The position numbers and the translations under genes are program-made. Below are positions 13,827 to 25,800 of a DNA stretch of 64,000 nucleotides, piece by piece (within the stretch, counting starts at the first letter, position 1; every line of letters begins with the position of its first letter). Under the pieces are notes generated by a model. The model was not told the origin of the DNA. It saw only the letters and a program-made list of their open reading frames with translations, and made no database searches. Source of the stretch: Polytrichum commune. Lineage: Eukaryota; Streptophyta; Polytrichopsida; Polytrichales; Polytrichaceae. The DNA lies in the NCBI GenBank assembly GCA_950295325.1, contig OX485806.1:30626001-30690000 (forward strand), given 5' to 3'.

Positions 13827-14776
13827 ATGAAGGAAATAGGCAATTCACAACCTCCGACAACGGAACCATCTAAGAAAAAGAAGAGGAGGCGATCGTCTAC
13901 ACATTACACTGATAAGAAGAGAAAGACAGTGAGGACACAAAAGTCACAGGCAAGGAAAGCGCCAATTGAGGGCCGTGGGACGCCCGAGGATTTGAGCCAA
14001 AGCATAAAGGACCTGCGGAAACCTTCGTGGAGGTTAGACTGTGGGATTCGGCCTTTTCATTTATCACCGATTGTAGAAGAGGCGGACGGAAGTAAAGCGC
14101 AACCAATGGCAGAAGTGGAGGAGTTGGGAAACGACAGCATCCAAGAGGACTCACGCGAAGAGACAAACTCTACAAGTGTCGTACGTATTCTTCGGGTTCT
14201 CCATATATTCAGTTGTTTGAGCACATAATGAAAATGGTAGAACATATTCAACTGTGAAACAACTTTTCTTTTAGATATTATGGTTTGTCATCATTGTTAT
14301 AAACATTGTTTTATCTTAAATATAGGAAGAGGGGGGGAGTGGAGATAGTGGAAATATCTATGAAGAAGACAACAAGGAGGTAGCACAACAAATTGAGAAG
14401 GCGTTAGAAGAGCGAGAACCGATGTCGGGACAACCAACGATTCAAGCAAGAGAAAAAATGAAGGCGTCCAAGAGGAAAGCGGCAAAGGAAGATCTGAAAT
14501 CAAATTTGTTGGGAGGCTGCGAAAGAGCTGAAGGAGGAGACCCATGCGCAGAAACCCTAAGTGTGGATGTTGTGACCCCTGCTTCAAGATTTCTGCGAAG
14601 CAAGGCGGGCGGAACACAACAAACATCAAGGCGAGGGCGTGGCCGCGGGAGAGGAATGGCGCAAGTAAACCTCGGAGATTCGAGAAGCACTCCAATATCG
14701 CCGACAGAGGACGGGACCTCGGAAGATAGTGGCGCCAATATAGGGGCTTCAGTGGAGGGCATACTCCAAATTCTGG
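13827..14776 (+). CDS. Basic/acidic low-complexity protein upstream of the palindrome satellite
   Basis: Two exons join in phase 0: from ATG 13827 to the GT after ACAAGTGTC (about 14178), then from the AG before GAAGAGGGG (about 14326) to the donor GTAAGG at 14777. The product starts with a nuclear-localisation-like cluster (KKKKRRRSSTHYTDKKRK), then acidic stretches, and ends near an RGRGRGRG segment. No conserved domain is recognised. It is divergent from the MULE-like gene, with about 280 bp between the two start codons. It ends at a good splice donor only about 240 bp before the first palindrome, so either more exons follow or it is the leader of the ParB/methyltransferase gene, with the whole satellite in one intron of about 8 kb. 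The latter is conjecture. Confidence 0.5.
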
Positions 14777-15013
14777 TAAGGTGTCGGGATCTCGGCCAAG
14801 CTATGTTTGCCAACGTTTTTGCTTTCTATCACCTTGATTTCTCATAGTATTTGGAATATCAGCTTGACTTGCTTTCGGCCTTGTCTTGATTTGGGTTTAG
14901 GAACATGTTAGGAAAGGTATGTTTGTGCTTGAAAAATCAAAAGGTTATGTGCACATCATGTTGCTCTCGGCCTTGTCTCGTTTTGTGTAGTGCACAAGAA
15001 CGAGCTAGGGCAA

Positions 15014-18000
15014 GAGGCCTCGGATCCGAGGCCTCATATTTGTGTAAGTTTGAGTATGTGAGAGGTAGGGTTTTGAGGGAGGTGAGGTTCTTGATTTCTC
15101 AACCTAATAGAATGTCAACTTTCTTGCTTTCTTGATTCCTTGCTCTCGGCCATTTCTTCTATTGTGTAGTGCATAAGTGGGAGCCATAGGAAGAGGCCTC
15201 GGATCCGAGGCCTCTTATTTGTGGGTAGGTTTGTGCTTGAAAAATCAAAATGTTATGTGCACATCAATTGCTCTCGGCCTTGTCTTGTTTTGTGTAGTGC
15301 ACAAGAACGAGCTAGGGCAAGAGGCCTCGGATCCGAGGCCTCTTATTTGTGTAAGTTTGAGTATGTGAGAGGTAGGGTTTTGAGAGAGGTGAGGTTCTTG
15401 ATTTCTCAAACTAATGGAATGTCAACTTTCTTGCTTTCTTGATTCCTTGCTCTCGGCCATTTCTTCTATTGTGTAGTGCATAAGTGGGAGCCATAGGAAG
15501 AGGCCTCGGATCCGAGGCCTCTTATTTGTGGGTAGGTTTGTGCTTGAAAAATCAAAATGTTATGTGCACATCAATTGCTCTCGGCCTTGTCTTGTTTTGT
15601 GTAGTGCATAAGAAGGAGCTAGGGGAAGAGGCCTCGGATCCGAGGCCTCTTATTTGTGTAAGTTTGAGTATGTGAGAGGTAGGGTTTTGAGAGAGGTGAG
15701 GTTCTTGATTTCTCAAACTAATGGAATGTCAACTTTCTTGCTTTCTTGATTCCTTGCTCTCGGCCATTTCTTCTATTGTGTAGTGCATAAGTGGGAGCCA
15801 TAGGAAGAGGCCTCGGATCCGAGGCCTCTTATTTGTGGGTAGGTTTGTGCTTGAAAAATCAAAATGTTTTGTCCACATCGATTGCTCTCGGCCTTGTCTC
15901 GTTTTGTGTAGTGCATAAGAAGGAGCTAGGGCAAGAGGCCTCGGATCCGAGGCCTCATATTTGTGTAAGTTTGAGTATGTGAGAGGTAGGGTTTTGAGAG
16001 AGGTGAGGTTCTTGATTTCTCAACCTAATAGAATGTCAACTTTCTTGCTTTCTTGATTCCTTGCTCTCGGCCATTTCTTCTATTGTGTAGTGCATAAGTG
16101 GGAGCCATAGGAAGAGGCCTCGGATCCGAGGCCTCTTATTTGTGGGTAGGTTTGTGCTTGAAAAATCAAAATGTTATGTGCACATCAATTGCTCTCGGCC
16201 TTGTCTTGTTTTGTGTAGTGCACAAGAACGAGCTAGGGCAAGAGGCCTCGGATCCGAGGCCTCTTATTTGTGTAAGTTTGAGTATGTGAGAGGTAGGGTT
16301 TTGAGAGAGGTGAGGTTCTTGATTTCTCAACCTAATAGAATGTCAACTTTCTTGCTTTCTTGATTCCTTGCTCTCGGCCATTTCTTCTATTGTGTAGTGC
16401 ATAAGTGGGAGCCATAGGAAGAGGCCTCGGATACGAGGCCTCTTATTTGTGGGTAGGTTTGTGCTTGAAAAATCAAAATGTTATGTGCACATCAATTGCT
16501 CTCGGCCTTGTCTTGTTTTGTGTAGTGCACAAGAACGAGCTAGGGCAAGAGGCCTCGGATCCGAGGCCTCTTATTTGTGTAAGTTTGAGTATGTGAGAGG
16601 TAGGGTTTTGAGAGAGGTGAGGTTCTTGATTTCTCAAACTAATGGAATGTCAACTTTCTTGCTTTCTTGATTCCTTGCTCTCGGCCATTTCTTCTATTGT
16701 GTAGTGCATAAGTGGGAGCCATAGGAAGAGGCCTCGGATCCGAGGCCTCTTATTTGTGGGTAGGTTTGTGCTTGAAAAATCAAAATGTTATGTGCACATC
16801 CATTGCTCTCGGCCTTGTCTTGTTTTGTGTAGTGCATAAGAAGGAGCTAGGGCAAGAGGCCTCGGATCCGAAGCCTCATATTTGTGTAAGTTTGAGTATG
16901 TGAGAGGTAGGGTTTTGAGGGAGGTGAGGTTCTTGATTTCTCAACCTAATAGAATGTCAACTTTCTTGCTTTCTTGATTCCTTGCTCTCGGCCATTTCTT
17001 CTATTGTGTAGTGCATAAGTGGGAGCCATAGGAAGAGGCCTCGGATCCGAGGCCTCTTATTTGTGGGTAGGTTTGTGCTTGAAAAATCAAAATGTTATGT
17101 GCACATCAATTGCTCTCGCCCTTGTCTTGTTTTGTGTAGTGCATAAGAAGGAGCTACGGCAAGAGGCCTCGGATCCGAGGCCTCTTATTTGTGTAAGTTT
17201 GAGTATGTGAGAGGTAGGGTTTTGAGAGAGGTGAGGTTCTTGATTTCTCAAACTAATGGAATGTCAACTTTCTTGCTTTCTTGATTCCTTGCTCTCGGCC
17301 ATTTCTTCTATTGTGTAGTGCATAAGTGGGAGCCATAGGAAGAGGCCTCGGATCCGAGGCCTCTTATTTGTGGGTAGGTTTGTGCTTGAAAAATCAAAAT
17401 GTTATGTGCACATCAATTGCTCTCGGCCTTGTCTTGTTTTGTGTAGTGCATAAGAAGGAGCTAGGGCAAGAGGCCTCGGATCCGAGGCCTCATATTTGTG
17501 TAAGTTTGAGTATGTGAGAGGTAGGGTTTTGAGGGAGGTGAGGTTCTTGATTTCTCAACCTAATAGAATGTCAACTTTCTTGCTTTCTTGATTCCTTGCT
17601 CTCGGCCATTTCTTCTATTGTGTAGTGCATAAGTGGGAGCCATAGGAAGAGGCCTCGGATCCGAGGCCTCTTATTTGTGGGTAGGTTTGTGCTTGAAAAA
17701 TCAAAATGTTATGTGCACATCAATTGCTCTCGCCCTTGTCTTGTTTTGTGTAGTGCATAAGAAGGAGCTAGGGCAAGAGGCCTCGGATCCGAGGCCTCTT
17801 ATTTGTGTAAGTTTGAGTATGTGAGAGGTAGGGTTTTGAGAGAGGTGAGGTTCTTGATTTCTCAAACTAATGGAATGTCAACTTTCTTGCTTTCTTGATT
17901 CCTTGCTCTCGGCCATTTCTTCTATTGTGTAGTGCATAAGTGGGAGCCATAGGAAGAGGCCTCGGATCCGAGGCCTCTTATTTGTGGGTAGGTTTGTGCT

Positions 18001-18105
18001 TGAAAAATCAAAATGTTATGTGCACATCAATTGCTCTCGGCCTTGTCTTGTTTTGTGTAGTGCACAAGAACGAGCTAGGGCAAGAGGCCTCGGATCCGAG
18101 GCCTC
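15014..18105 (+). repeat. 307-bp satellite block, two palindromes per unit
   Basis: Palindromes begin at 15014, 15193, 15321, 15500, 15628, 15807 and so on to 18084, alternating 179 and 128 bp, giving an exact 307-bp period over about ten units. Units come in slightly different versions (CTCAACCTAATAG versus CTCAAACTAATGG) that alternate irregularly, which points to recent amplification and exchange between units. Confidence 0.95.
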
Positions 18106-18227
18106 TTATTTGTGTAAGTTTGAGTATGTGAGAGGTAGGGTTTTGAGAGAGGCGAGGTTCTTGATTTCTCAAACTAATGGAATGTCAACTTTCTTCCATT
18201 TTTGATTCCTTGCTCTCTGCCTTGTGC

Positions 18228-18249
18228 CCCACGGGCGAACGCCCGTGGG
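18228..18249. repeat. Second palindrome type, copy 1 (CG-stem version)
   Basis: Arm CCCACGGGCG, core AA, then the exact reverse complement of the arm: the same 10-2-10 geometry as the main palindrome but a different sequence. Compared with the copies at 21474 and 21544, one position is changed in both arms symmetrically (arm end GCG versus GTG). Confidence 0.9.
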
Positions 18250-18329
18250 CCATGTAACAAGTAACTTGGTTAGGCATGTCTTTATGAGGCACTTTGGTTG
18301 GTTCTGAGTATGTAAACTAGTTTGTGTGT

Positions 18330-19573
18330 GAGGCCTCGGATCCGAGGCCTCTCGGCCGGGGCCACTTGAGGTTTTTTGATTCAAAGTATAACTTGTATGA
18401 ATGAGGCACTTTGCTTGTTTTTGAGGATGTAAACTAGTTTGTGAATGAGGCCTCGGATCCGAGGCCTCTTTTATGTGTTCCAAAACAAGTGTAGAGAAGA
18501 GGCACTTTGGTTGGTTTTGAGTATGTAAACTAGTTTGTGAATGAGGCCTCGGATCCGAGGCCTCTTTTATGTGTTCCAAAACAAGTGTACGGAAGAGGCA
18601 CTTTGGTTGGTTTTGAGTATGTAAACTAGTTTGTGTGTAAGGCCTCGGATCCGAGGCCTCTCGGCCGAGGCCACTTGAGGTTTTTTGATTCAAAGTATAA
18701 CTTGTATGAATGAGGCACTTTGCTTGTTTTTGAGGATGTAAACTAGTTTGTGAATGAGGCCTCGGATCCGAGGCCTCTTTTATGTGTTCCAAAACATGTG
18801 TACGGATGAGGCACTTTGGTTTGTTTTGAGTATGTAAACTAGTTTGTGAATGAGGCCTCGGATCCGAGGCCTCTCTTATGTGTTCCAAAACAAGTGTACG
18901 GAAGAGGCACTTTGGTTGGTTTTGAGTATGTAAACTAGTTTGTGTGTAAGGCCTCGGATCCGAGGCCTCTCGGCCGAGGCCACTTGAGGTTTTTTGATTC
19001 AACGTATAGCTTGTATGAATGAGGCACTTTGCTTGTTTTTGAGTATGTAAACTAGTTTGAAAATGAGGCCTCGGATCCGAGGCCTCCTTTTAGTGCCCTC
19101 GATCAGCAGTCCCCAGGGAGTGGCTCCCGGGACTGCGAATGTTCAAACAGGCATAACTTCCTTGATTTTTGCCCAAATGGGGCAAGTGAGGTGTCCATCG
19201 GCATCTACATTTCACGTAGATGACGATAGAGTGGTTGATTGTTAGATTCGGAGACCACACGTGGAAGATATGGAGGTCTGAAGCTGCCGGGGGGGGGGAA
19301 ATGTGTTTTGTTAAGTGCATATGTAGAAGCTAGGAGAAGAGGCCTCGGATCCGAGGCCTCTTTTATGTGTTCCAAAACTAGTGTACGGATGAGGCACTAT
19401 GGTTGGTTTGGAGTACGTAAATTACTTTGTGTGTGAGCCCTCGGATCCGAGGCCTCTCAGCCGAGGCCACTTGAGGTTTTTTGATTCAACGTATAGCTTG
19501 TATGAATGAGGCACTTTGCTTGTTTTTGAGTATGTACACTAGTTTGAAAATGAGGCCTCGGATCCGAGGCCTC
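18330..19573 (+). repeat. Mixed satellite block with 487-bp duplication
   Basis: Palindromes at 18330, 18447, 18543, 18639, 18756, 18852, 18948, 19065, 19339, 19435 and 19552 are separated mostly by 96 or 117 bp of sequence with GTAAACTAGTTTGTG before the palindrome. A 487-bp unit (about 18966-19452, repeated to about 19820) is duplicated almost exactly; it carries the hairpin at 19106-19136 and 19593-19623. The long minus-strand frame through this block is repeat-derived. Confidence 0.85.
19106..19136. repeat. Hairpin with bulge, first copy
   Basis: GCAGTCCC pairs with GGGACTGC and the inner GGGAG pairs with CTCCC around a TGG loop, leaving a 2-base bulge. A near-copy is at 19593-19623, exactly 487 bp later. 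It differs in sequence from the other palindromes. Confidence 0.8.
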
Positions 19574-19825
19574 CTTTTAGTGCCCTCGATCAGCAGTCCC
19601 CTGAGAGTGGCTCCCGGGACTGCGAATGTTTAAACAGGCATAACTTCCTTGATTTTTGCCCAAATGGGGCAAGTGAGGTGTCCATCGGCATCTACATTTC
19701 ACGTAGATGACGATAGAGTGGTTGATTGTTAGATTTGGAGACCACACGTGGAAGATATGGAGGTCTGAAGCTGCGGGGGGGGGGGAAATGTGTTTTGTTA
19801 AGTGCATAAGTAGGAGCTTTGGGAA

Positions 19826-20737
19826 GAGGCCTCGGATCCGAGGCCTCTTTTTTGTGTCAAGGTTTGTGCTTGAAAAATCAAAACGTTAGGTTCATTTTTG
19901 AATTCTCTCGGCCATTTTCTGTAGTATGTATTTCATAAGGAGGGGCATTCGGAAGAGGCCTCGGATCCGAGGCCTCATTTTTGTGTCAAGGTATGTGCTT
20001 GAAAAATGAAAATCTTATGTTCATTTTTGAATGGTCTTGGCCTTCTTGTTTTGGGTAGTGCATAAGTAGGTACTTTGTGAAGAGGCCTCGGATCCGAGGC
20101 CTCATTTTTGTGTCAAGGTATGTGCTTGAAAAATGAAAATCTTATGTTCATTTTTGAATGCTCTTGGCCTTCTTGTTTTGGGTAGTGCATAAGTAGGTAC
20201 TTTGTGAAGAGGCCTCGGATCCGAGGCCTCATTTTTGTCTCAAGGTATGTGCTTGAAAAATGAAAATCTTATGTTCATTTTTGAATGCTCTTGGCCTTCT
20301 TGTTTTGGGTAGTGCATAAGTAGGTACTTTGTGAAGAGGCCTCGGATCCGAGGCCTCATTTTTGTGTCAAGGTATGTGCTTGAAAAATGAAAATCTTATG
20401 TTCATTTTTGAATGCTCTTGGCCTTCTTGTTTTGGGTAGTGCATAAGTAGGTACTTTGTGAAGAGGCCTCGGATCCGAGGCCTCATTTTTGTGTCAAGGT
20501 ATGTGCTTGAAAAATGAAAATCTCATGTTCATTTTTGAATGCTCTTGGCCTTCTTGTTTTGGGTAGTGAATAAGTATGTGTTTTGGGAAGAGGCCTCGGA
20601 TCCGAGGCCTCATGTTTGAGTCAATTTTATTTAAGAAAAATCAAAATGTTATGTTCGTGTAAGATTACTCTCGGCCTTCTTGTTTTGGGTACTACATGAG
20701 TAGGAGGTTTGTGAAGAGGCCTCGGATCCGAGGCCTC
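19826..20737 (+). repeat. 127-bp satellite block, one palindrome per unit
   Basis: Palindromes begin at 19955, 20082, 20209, 20336, 20463 and 20590, exactly 127 bp apart; the first (19826) and last (20716) are at 129 and 126 bp. The inter-palindrome sequence resembles half of the 307-bp unit (GTGCTTGAAAAAT..., ...GTAGTGCATAAG), so the 307-bp unit probably arose by pairing two diverged versions of a shorter unit. Confidence 0.9.
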
Positions 20738-21351
20738 TTGTTTGTGTAAGTTTGAGTATGTGAGAGGTAGGGTTTTGAGAGAGGCGAGGTTCTTGATTTC
20801 TCAAACTAATGGAATGTCAACTTTCTTGCTTTCTTGATTCCTTGCTATCGGCCATTTCTTCTATTGTGTAGTGCATAAGTGGGAGCCATAGGAAGAGGCC
20901 TCGGATCCGAGGCCTCTTATTTGTGGGTAGGTTTGTGCTTGAAAAATCAAAATGTTATGTGCACATCAATTGCTCTCGCCCTTGTCTTGTTTTGTGTAGT
21001 GCATAAGAAGCAGCTAGGGGAAGAGGCCTCGGATCCGAGGCCTCTTATTTGTGTAAGTTTGAGTATGTGAGAGGTAGGGTTTTGAGAGAGGCGAGGTTCT
21101 TGATTTCTCAAACTAATGGAATGTCAACTTTCTTGCTTTCTTGATTCCTTGCTATCGGCCATTTCTTCTATTGTGTAGTGCATAAGTGGGAGCCATAGGA
21201 AGAGGCCTCGGATCCGAGGCCTCTTATTTGTGGGTAGGTTTGTGCTTGCAAAATCAAAATGTTATGTGCACATCAATTGCTCTCGGTCTTGTCTTGTTTT
21301 CTGTAGTGCATAAGAACCAGCTAGGGGAAGAGGCCTCGGATCCGAAGCCTC
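20716..21351 (+). repeat. Second short block of the 307-bp satellite
   Basis: Palindromes at 20716, 20895, 21023, 21202 and 21330 repeat the 179/128-bp alternation seen at 15014-18105. The two 307-bp blocks are separated by other unit types, so array segments have been moved or duplicated. Confidence 0.85.
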
Positions 21352-21473
21352 CTATTTGTGTAAGTTTGAGTATGTGAAAGGTAGGGTTTTGAGAGAGGTG
21401 AGGTTCTTGATTTCTCAAACTAATAGAATGTCAACTTTCCTGGTTTTTTGGTTCCTTGCTCTCTGCCTTGTGC

Positions 21474-21565
21474 CCCACGGGTGAACACCCGTGGGCCATG
21501 TAACAAGTAATTTGGTTAGGTTTTAACATCATCAAATGTGTGCCCCACGGGTGAACACCCGTGGG
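21474..21565. repeat. Second palindrome type, two copies (21474-21495 and 21544-21565)
   Basis: Arm CCCACGGGTG, core AA, and the reverse complement of the arm. Both copies are followed by GCCATGTAACA and sit 70 bp apart at the end of a 307-bp block, in the same context as the copy at 18228. Confidence 0.9.
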
Positions 21566-21599
21566 CCATGTAACAGGTAACTTGGGTAGGATTTAGCAT

Positions 21600-21937
21600 C
21601 ATCACGGGGAGATGTCTCCATGTCAAATATTTTTAAAAATTATGATTTTTTTTCTCTATATTCATAACTATTGATTATATCTTTTGTATATTTTTTTGAA
21701 ATTTTTTGTCATCTTCATTTTTTCTAGTAATTGTTTTAGTTGAATTCTGCGTCATTCTAGGTAGAAATGGTATGTTTTCTAGAAAAATATGGTCATCAAA
21801 TTTGGTCATGATATTTTACTCCGTAATAGATATCATGTATATCTACGTCCCAAAAAAATTTGAGAAAAGTTTGACCCATTTTGGTGATGCAACTTGGCAA
21901 TGGAGTGACCTCCCCTGGAACATCATCAAATGTGAAC
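21600..21937. other. AT-rich segment between copies of the second palindrome
   Basis: A stretch of very AT-rich DNA, unlike the surrounding satellite, lies between the palindrome copies at 21544 and 21938. No coding sequence is supported. Confidence 0.5.
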
Positions 21938-21959
21938 CTCACGGGTGAACACCCGTGAG
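21938..21959. repeat. Second palindrome type, diverged symmetric copy
   Basis: Arm CTCACGGGTG, core AA, exact reverse complement. Relative to 21474 the second arm position is T instead of C, and the matching position of the other arm is changed too, so the copy remains a perfect palindrome. Confidence 0.9.
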
Positions 21960-22015
21960 CCATGTAACAAGTAAATTGGTTAGGTTTTAAAATCATCAAG
22001 GAGGGGCATTTGGAA

Positions 22016-22673
22016 GAGGCCTCGGATCCGAGGCCTCATTTTTGAGTCAGGTTGTGTGCTTGAAGAATGAAAATGTTAGGTTCATTTTTTAATTCTCTCG
22101 GCCATTTTCTGTAGTATGTATTTCATAAGGAGGGGCATTCGGAAGAGGCCTCGGATCCGAGGCCTCATTTTTGTGTCAAGGTATGTGCATGAAAAGTTAA
22201 AATGTTATGTTCATTTTTGAATGCGCTTGGCCCTCTTGTTTTGGGTAGTGCATAAGTAGGTACTTTGTGAAGAGGCCTCGGATCCGAGGCCTCATTTTTG
22301 TGTCAAGGTATGTGCTTGAAAAATGAAAATCTTATGTTCATTTTCGAATCCTCTCGGCCTTCTTGTTTTGGGAAGTGAATAAGTATGTGTTTTGGGAAGA
22401 GGCCTCGGATCCGAGGCCTCATGTTTGTGTCAATTTTATGCTAGAAAAATCAAAATGTTATGTTCGTGTAAGATTGCTCTCGGCCTTCTTGTTTTGGGTA
22501 CTACATGAGTAGGAGGTTTGTGAAGAGGCCTCGGATCCGAGGCCTCATTTTGGAGACAATGTATGTGCTTGAAAAGTCAAACTGCTATGTTCACATAAGA
22601 TTTCTCTCGGCCTTTTTCTTTTGGGTAGTGCATAAGGAGGAGGTAGGAAAAGAGGCCTCGGATCCGAGGCCTC
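22016..22673 (+). repeat. Final satellite block before the ParB/methyltransferase-like gene
   Basis: Palindromes at 22016, 22145, 22272, 22399, 22525 and 22652 are 126-129 bp apart, resembling the 127-bp block. This block lies immediately upstream of the gene and probably in its leader intron, because a polypyrimidine tract and CTTAG precede the first coding exon at 22843. Confidence 0.9.
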
Positions 22674-22845
22674 TCATTCGTAGGTAGGTTAGTGCTAGAG
22701 TTGAGCACTTGACTTAGCATTCGGCCATTTCCATTTGTAGTTTGCTCTCGGCGTTGTATTGTTTTTGTGAGGATTTGTTTCTTTATAGTTACGAAGTTAT
22801 TGACTTTTCTTTGTGAAATTCTCATTTTCTCCATGTTCTTAGGAT

Positions 22846-25800
22846 ATGGACTCTTCACAGGTTGCGCAATCGCAACCCCAATCTGGAGAGGATGTTGTTC
22901 TTGCGGCCCCCGCGGTTGAAGTTGAAGCTGTGCAGGTTGAGAGTCTCAATTCGCAGGGCCCATTACAAGTAGAGGTGAGTTGGATAGTTGTTGAATAATT
23001 TGTTAAGCAAGTTTTTTGAGTTCTAGCTTTCTAAGCATGGTTTTATTGTTTGTGTTTTTGTTAGGCTCTCGCAATGAGCGAAGATGCCGTTCAAGCAGTT
23101 GCCGACACGGATCCCGTGGTGTGTGAGCTTGAGCTTCGGAAATCACAAAAGGAGGACTCCATTGGTGTTATCCAACGCCTTCGGATTAAGCCAACATGTA
23201 AGTCCCGCTTATCCATTCCTTTATGCCGCTTGAGAGCCCTCCCTCTCGTCCGTCCTATCAGTGAGGTTGAGGTGCAGCGCTTGGAATGTGAATTTGTAAT
23301 GGGATACCGAGAGGGTGATCGGGTTCTTTACGTGTCTTCTTTCAACGACGTTCCCGTGGACCTCCCCATTCCCCCTGGCATTATGGCCTCTTGGAGCCCT
23401 CTCTGGCAAGAGGCCTCCGCAGAATTTGACGCCAAGCTCAAGGAGGATCCGGATCTTGCACATTTCGCCGGGAAGATGTTCTTCGTCTGGGAAGGCAATC
23501 ATCGTCTCACCGCTTGGTGGAGACACATCAATAACCACCACGCCGATGACAAGAGTTGGCATATCTCGGTGGATTGCATTGTTGTTGACCCTAGAGGATA
23601 CACCGGTATATTCCTCAATGCCATGAGCGACATTAATTGGTAAGCTCATTCATTTTTTTCATTCATTTTTCATTTTTGTTTCAATTCTTTTCCATTCTTT
23701 TCAGCTTACGTTCCTCACATATTTTTTCTCAGGTCAACCGAGCATGATTATGTCAAGGCAAACATTCCGGCCAAGCTCCTTCGAATCCGCACTTTTGGGA
23801 GGTTAGAGTTGTCCACCTTCAAGGATCTTATATCGCCATCTGACTACAAAGCATGCGAGAAGATAAAGGAGAGTCGCCCAACTTGGTACACCTTGACCGC
23901 GGATATGTTCGTTAAGTTTCTTTACAAGGTATGGTTTTATGCATTCAATCATTTAGAGCTTCCAACATAGATAATTTCCATACCGATTATATGAACTCAC
24001 AAGGTCATTTCTTGCAGAGAGACATTTCGGCTCAAGCAGACCTTGCAGTGAGGCATTACCGTGAGACCACACCCGTTGCGGAGAGGTCGGCCACTGAGAT
24101 TTGGAATGTTATGACCAAGGCCCAGGAGAGGACAATCAAAAGTATTCGGGCCCGTTCTTTTGAGAAGTACATATCCGTTGCACACCCTGACAATGGAAAG
24201 GATTTATTTCATGAGGTACTCTTTTGAACTCAAATCACTCTTGAACGGAATTCATCCAAATCACTCTTCAACTCTATTATTCTTTTGAACTCAAATCATT
24301 TTTATTTTGTGCACAGATTGACCGTCATTTTAATGAGTTCTCTTCGACGGACATGACAATTGAAAAATTGCAAAAAATTGTCACATGCCCGGTCGAAGCT
24401 TCGTTCAAAGCTAAGTGGCTTCACTGGTGGAACGCCCCCCTTCGTGAAAGGTTAGATAACAAGTTCCCCGTCGACAAGCCTATGAGGGAGAGGGCTTTGG
24501 ACGACTGGCTACACAAGGCGTCCTTCTGGGCTCAAGTAAATCCATTCCTCGGCCTTCTTCATTTTCATTTTCCTCTATTCCATTTATCTCATATCTAATC
24601 ATCTCCTTCTCTGCAGTTGGAGAAAGAAGTCGCGGTTGAAATTGAGACCTTAGAGGAGAGCCTCTCCGTCGACATTGATTGGGACGCATCAGAAACTATC
24701 TTGCGCCCTCGTGAGTACGTTGATCATTGGCGGATTGTCCTTTGGGACAAGGCCTTCAAGCCTTATCTCGGCGATAAGCCTGACATCGCATTTGCCAAAG
24801 GTGATAATCTCTTGGAGTTCGAGGAGGGGGCTCTCGCTATCAAGCGTGTAGCCTATCGGTAATACATCTATCCTCCACTTTGCACCTCTCCTTAATGTCA
24901 TTTCTTGCTCGTTTTGTTGGTTTTCTTACATTCTTGTTTTGTCATGTAGGTATATCATGAGAGAATTGGTTGTGAAGAATGCATTGGCCTCATCTTCCTT
25001 GCCGGACTACCTCTCGGACTGGGTGAATATTTTTTCTAGCCTCTGCGTGTATACGACCGCGCAAACAAACAAGTTTTCCGAATTGCACTTGCAGGGTGGT
25101 GGATGGTACTTGGATTGTGCTGCAGGATTTGTCCCCGGGGAAGAGAAGGCTTTGTTTGCTAGCCTTGTGGGTAGTACTCTGGATAATAATATTGTTACCT
25201 TGGAGGACCCTGACATCGTTGAGCTTCCCCCTCCTCCTCCTAAGGCACCAAGGAGAAAGGGCAGAGCAAAGAAGACCGCCACTCAAGCATCTTCCCAAAT
25301 TCTCACTCGGTCTGCTTCTAAGACCCCGGTTGAGCCACCCACCCTTCCACACAGTCCATCTATCGCTCCCTCCGTTGCTCCCTCTCTTGCCCCTTCTGTT
25401 ACTCCATCTGCATTTCATCCACAATCTCTTGCCACTCCATCTCATAGTGGCACTTCTCTCCTCTCTTTGCCTCGCAAGAGGAAGGCCGCTCTCTTGGATA
25501 CCAGTGCCACCTCTTCGGATGCCACTAACACGCTTACCCTCATCGAAAATGTGGACATGGTTCAACTAATGCTGGATTCCGAGGTTGCCGGAGGTCCCCT
25601 CCCCGCATATACCCGCATCCAAGAGTTCATTGCCAAGGTTTGTATACTTGCCTTCGTCAATTCTCAATTTTTTTTCCTTTGCTTTGTTTATTTCTTTCCT
25701 TCTTGTTTTCTCATGAAGTTTCAATTGCAGGTTGGGGCAGGTCGTTCCCGTGTGAACACCTCGACTACAACTCACAAGGGCCTCGATTTGCTCTTCGCCG

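Larger units (their letters stand above)
15014..22673. repeat. Palindrome satellite of element A (about 50 copies of a 22-bp palindrome)
   Basis: The core motif is the 10-bp arm GAGGCCTCGG, an AT core, and the reverse complement of the arm. I count about 50 copies on this stretch, nearly all identical. Exceptions are few and one-sided: 16421-16442 (centre altered), 16856-16877 and 21330-21351 (right arm), 18639-18660 and 18948-18969 (first base), 19435-19456 (left arm). The DNA between copies is itself repeated, in several sub-arrays with different periods. Short 63- to 80-residue frames recur with the repeat and are not genes. The last copy ends 173 bp before the ParB/methyltransferase-like start codon. 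Confidence 0.95.

Noticed and set aside
15177-18131. Repeated 63- and 73-residue frames in the satellite
   Set aside because: They recur with the 307-bp period and follow from the repeat itself; no domain or start context supports translation.
18169-19002. 277-residue minus-strand frame
   Set aside because: It is a read-through of the satellite units (EASDPRPH, TQTSLHTQN repeats).
15014-22673. CRISPR-like array (regular palindromic repeats)
   Set aside because: The sequences between palindromes are themselves repeats, unit lengths far exceed those of CRISPR arrays, and the genome is eukaryotic with spliced genes.
24990-25565. 191-residue minus-strand frame
   Set aside because: It is antisense to a low-complexity Ser/Pro linker exon of the ParB/methyltransferase-like gene.
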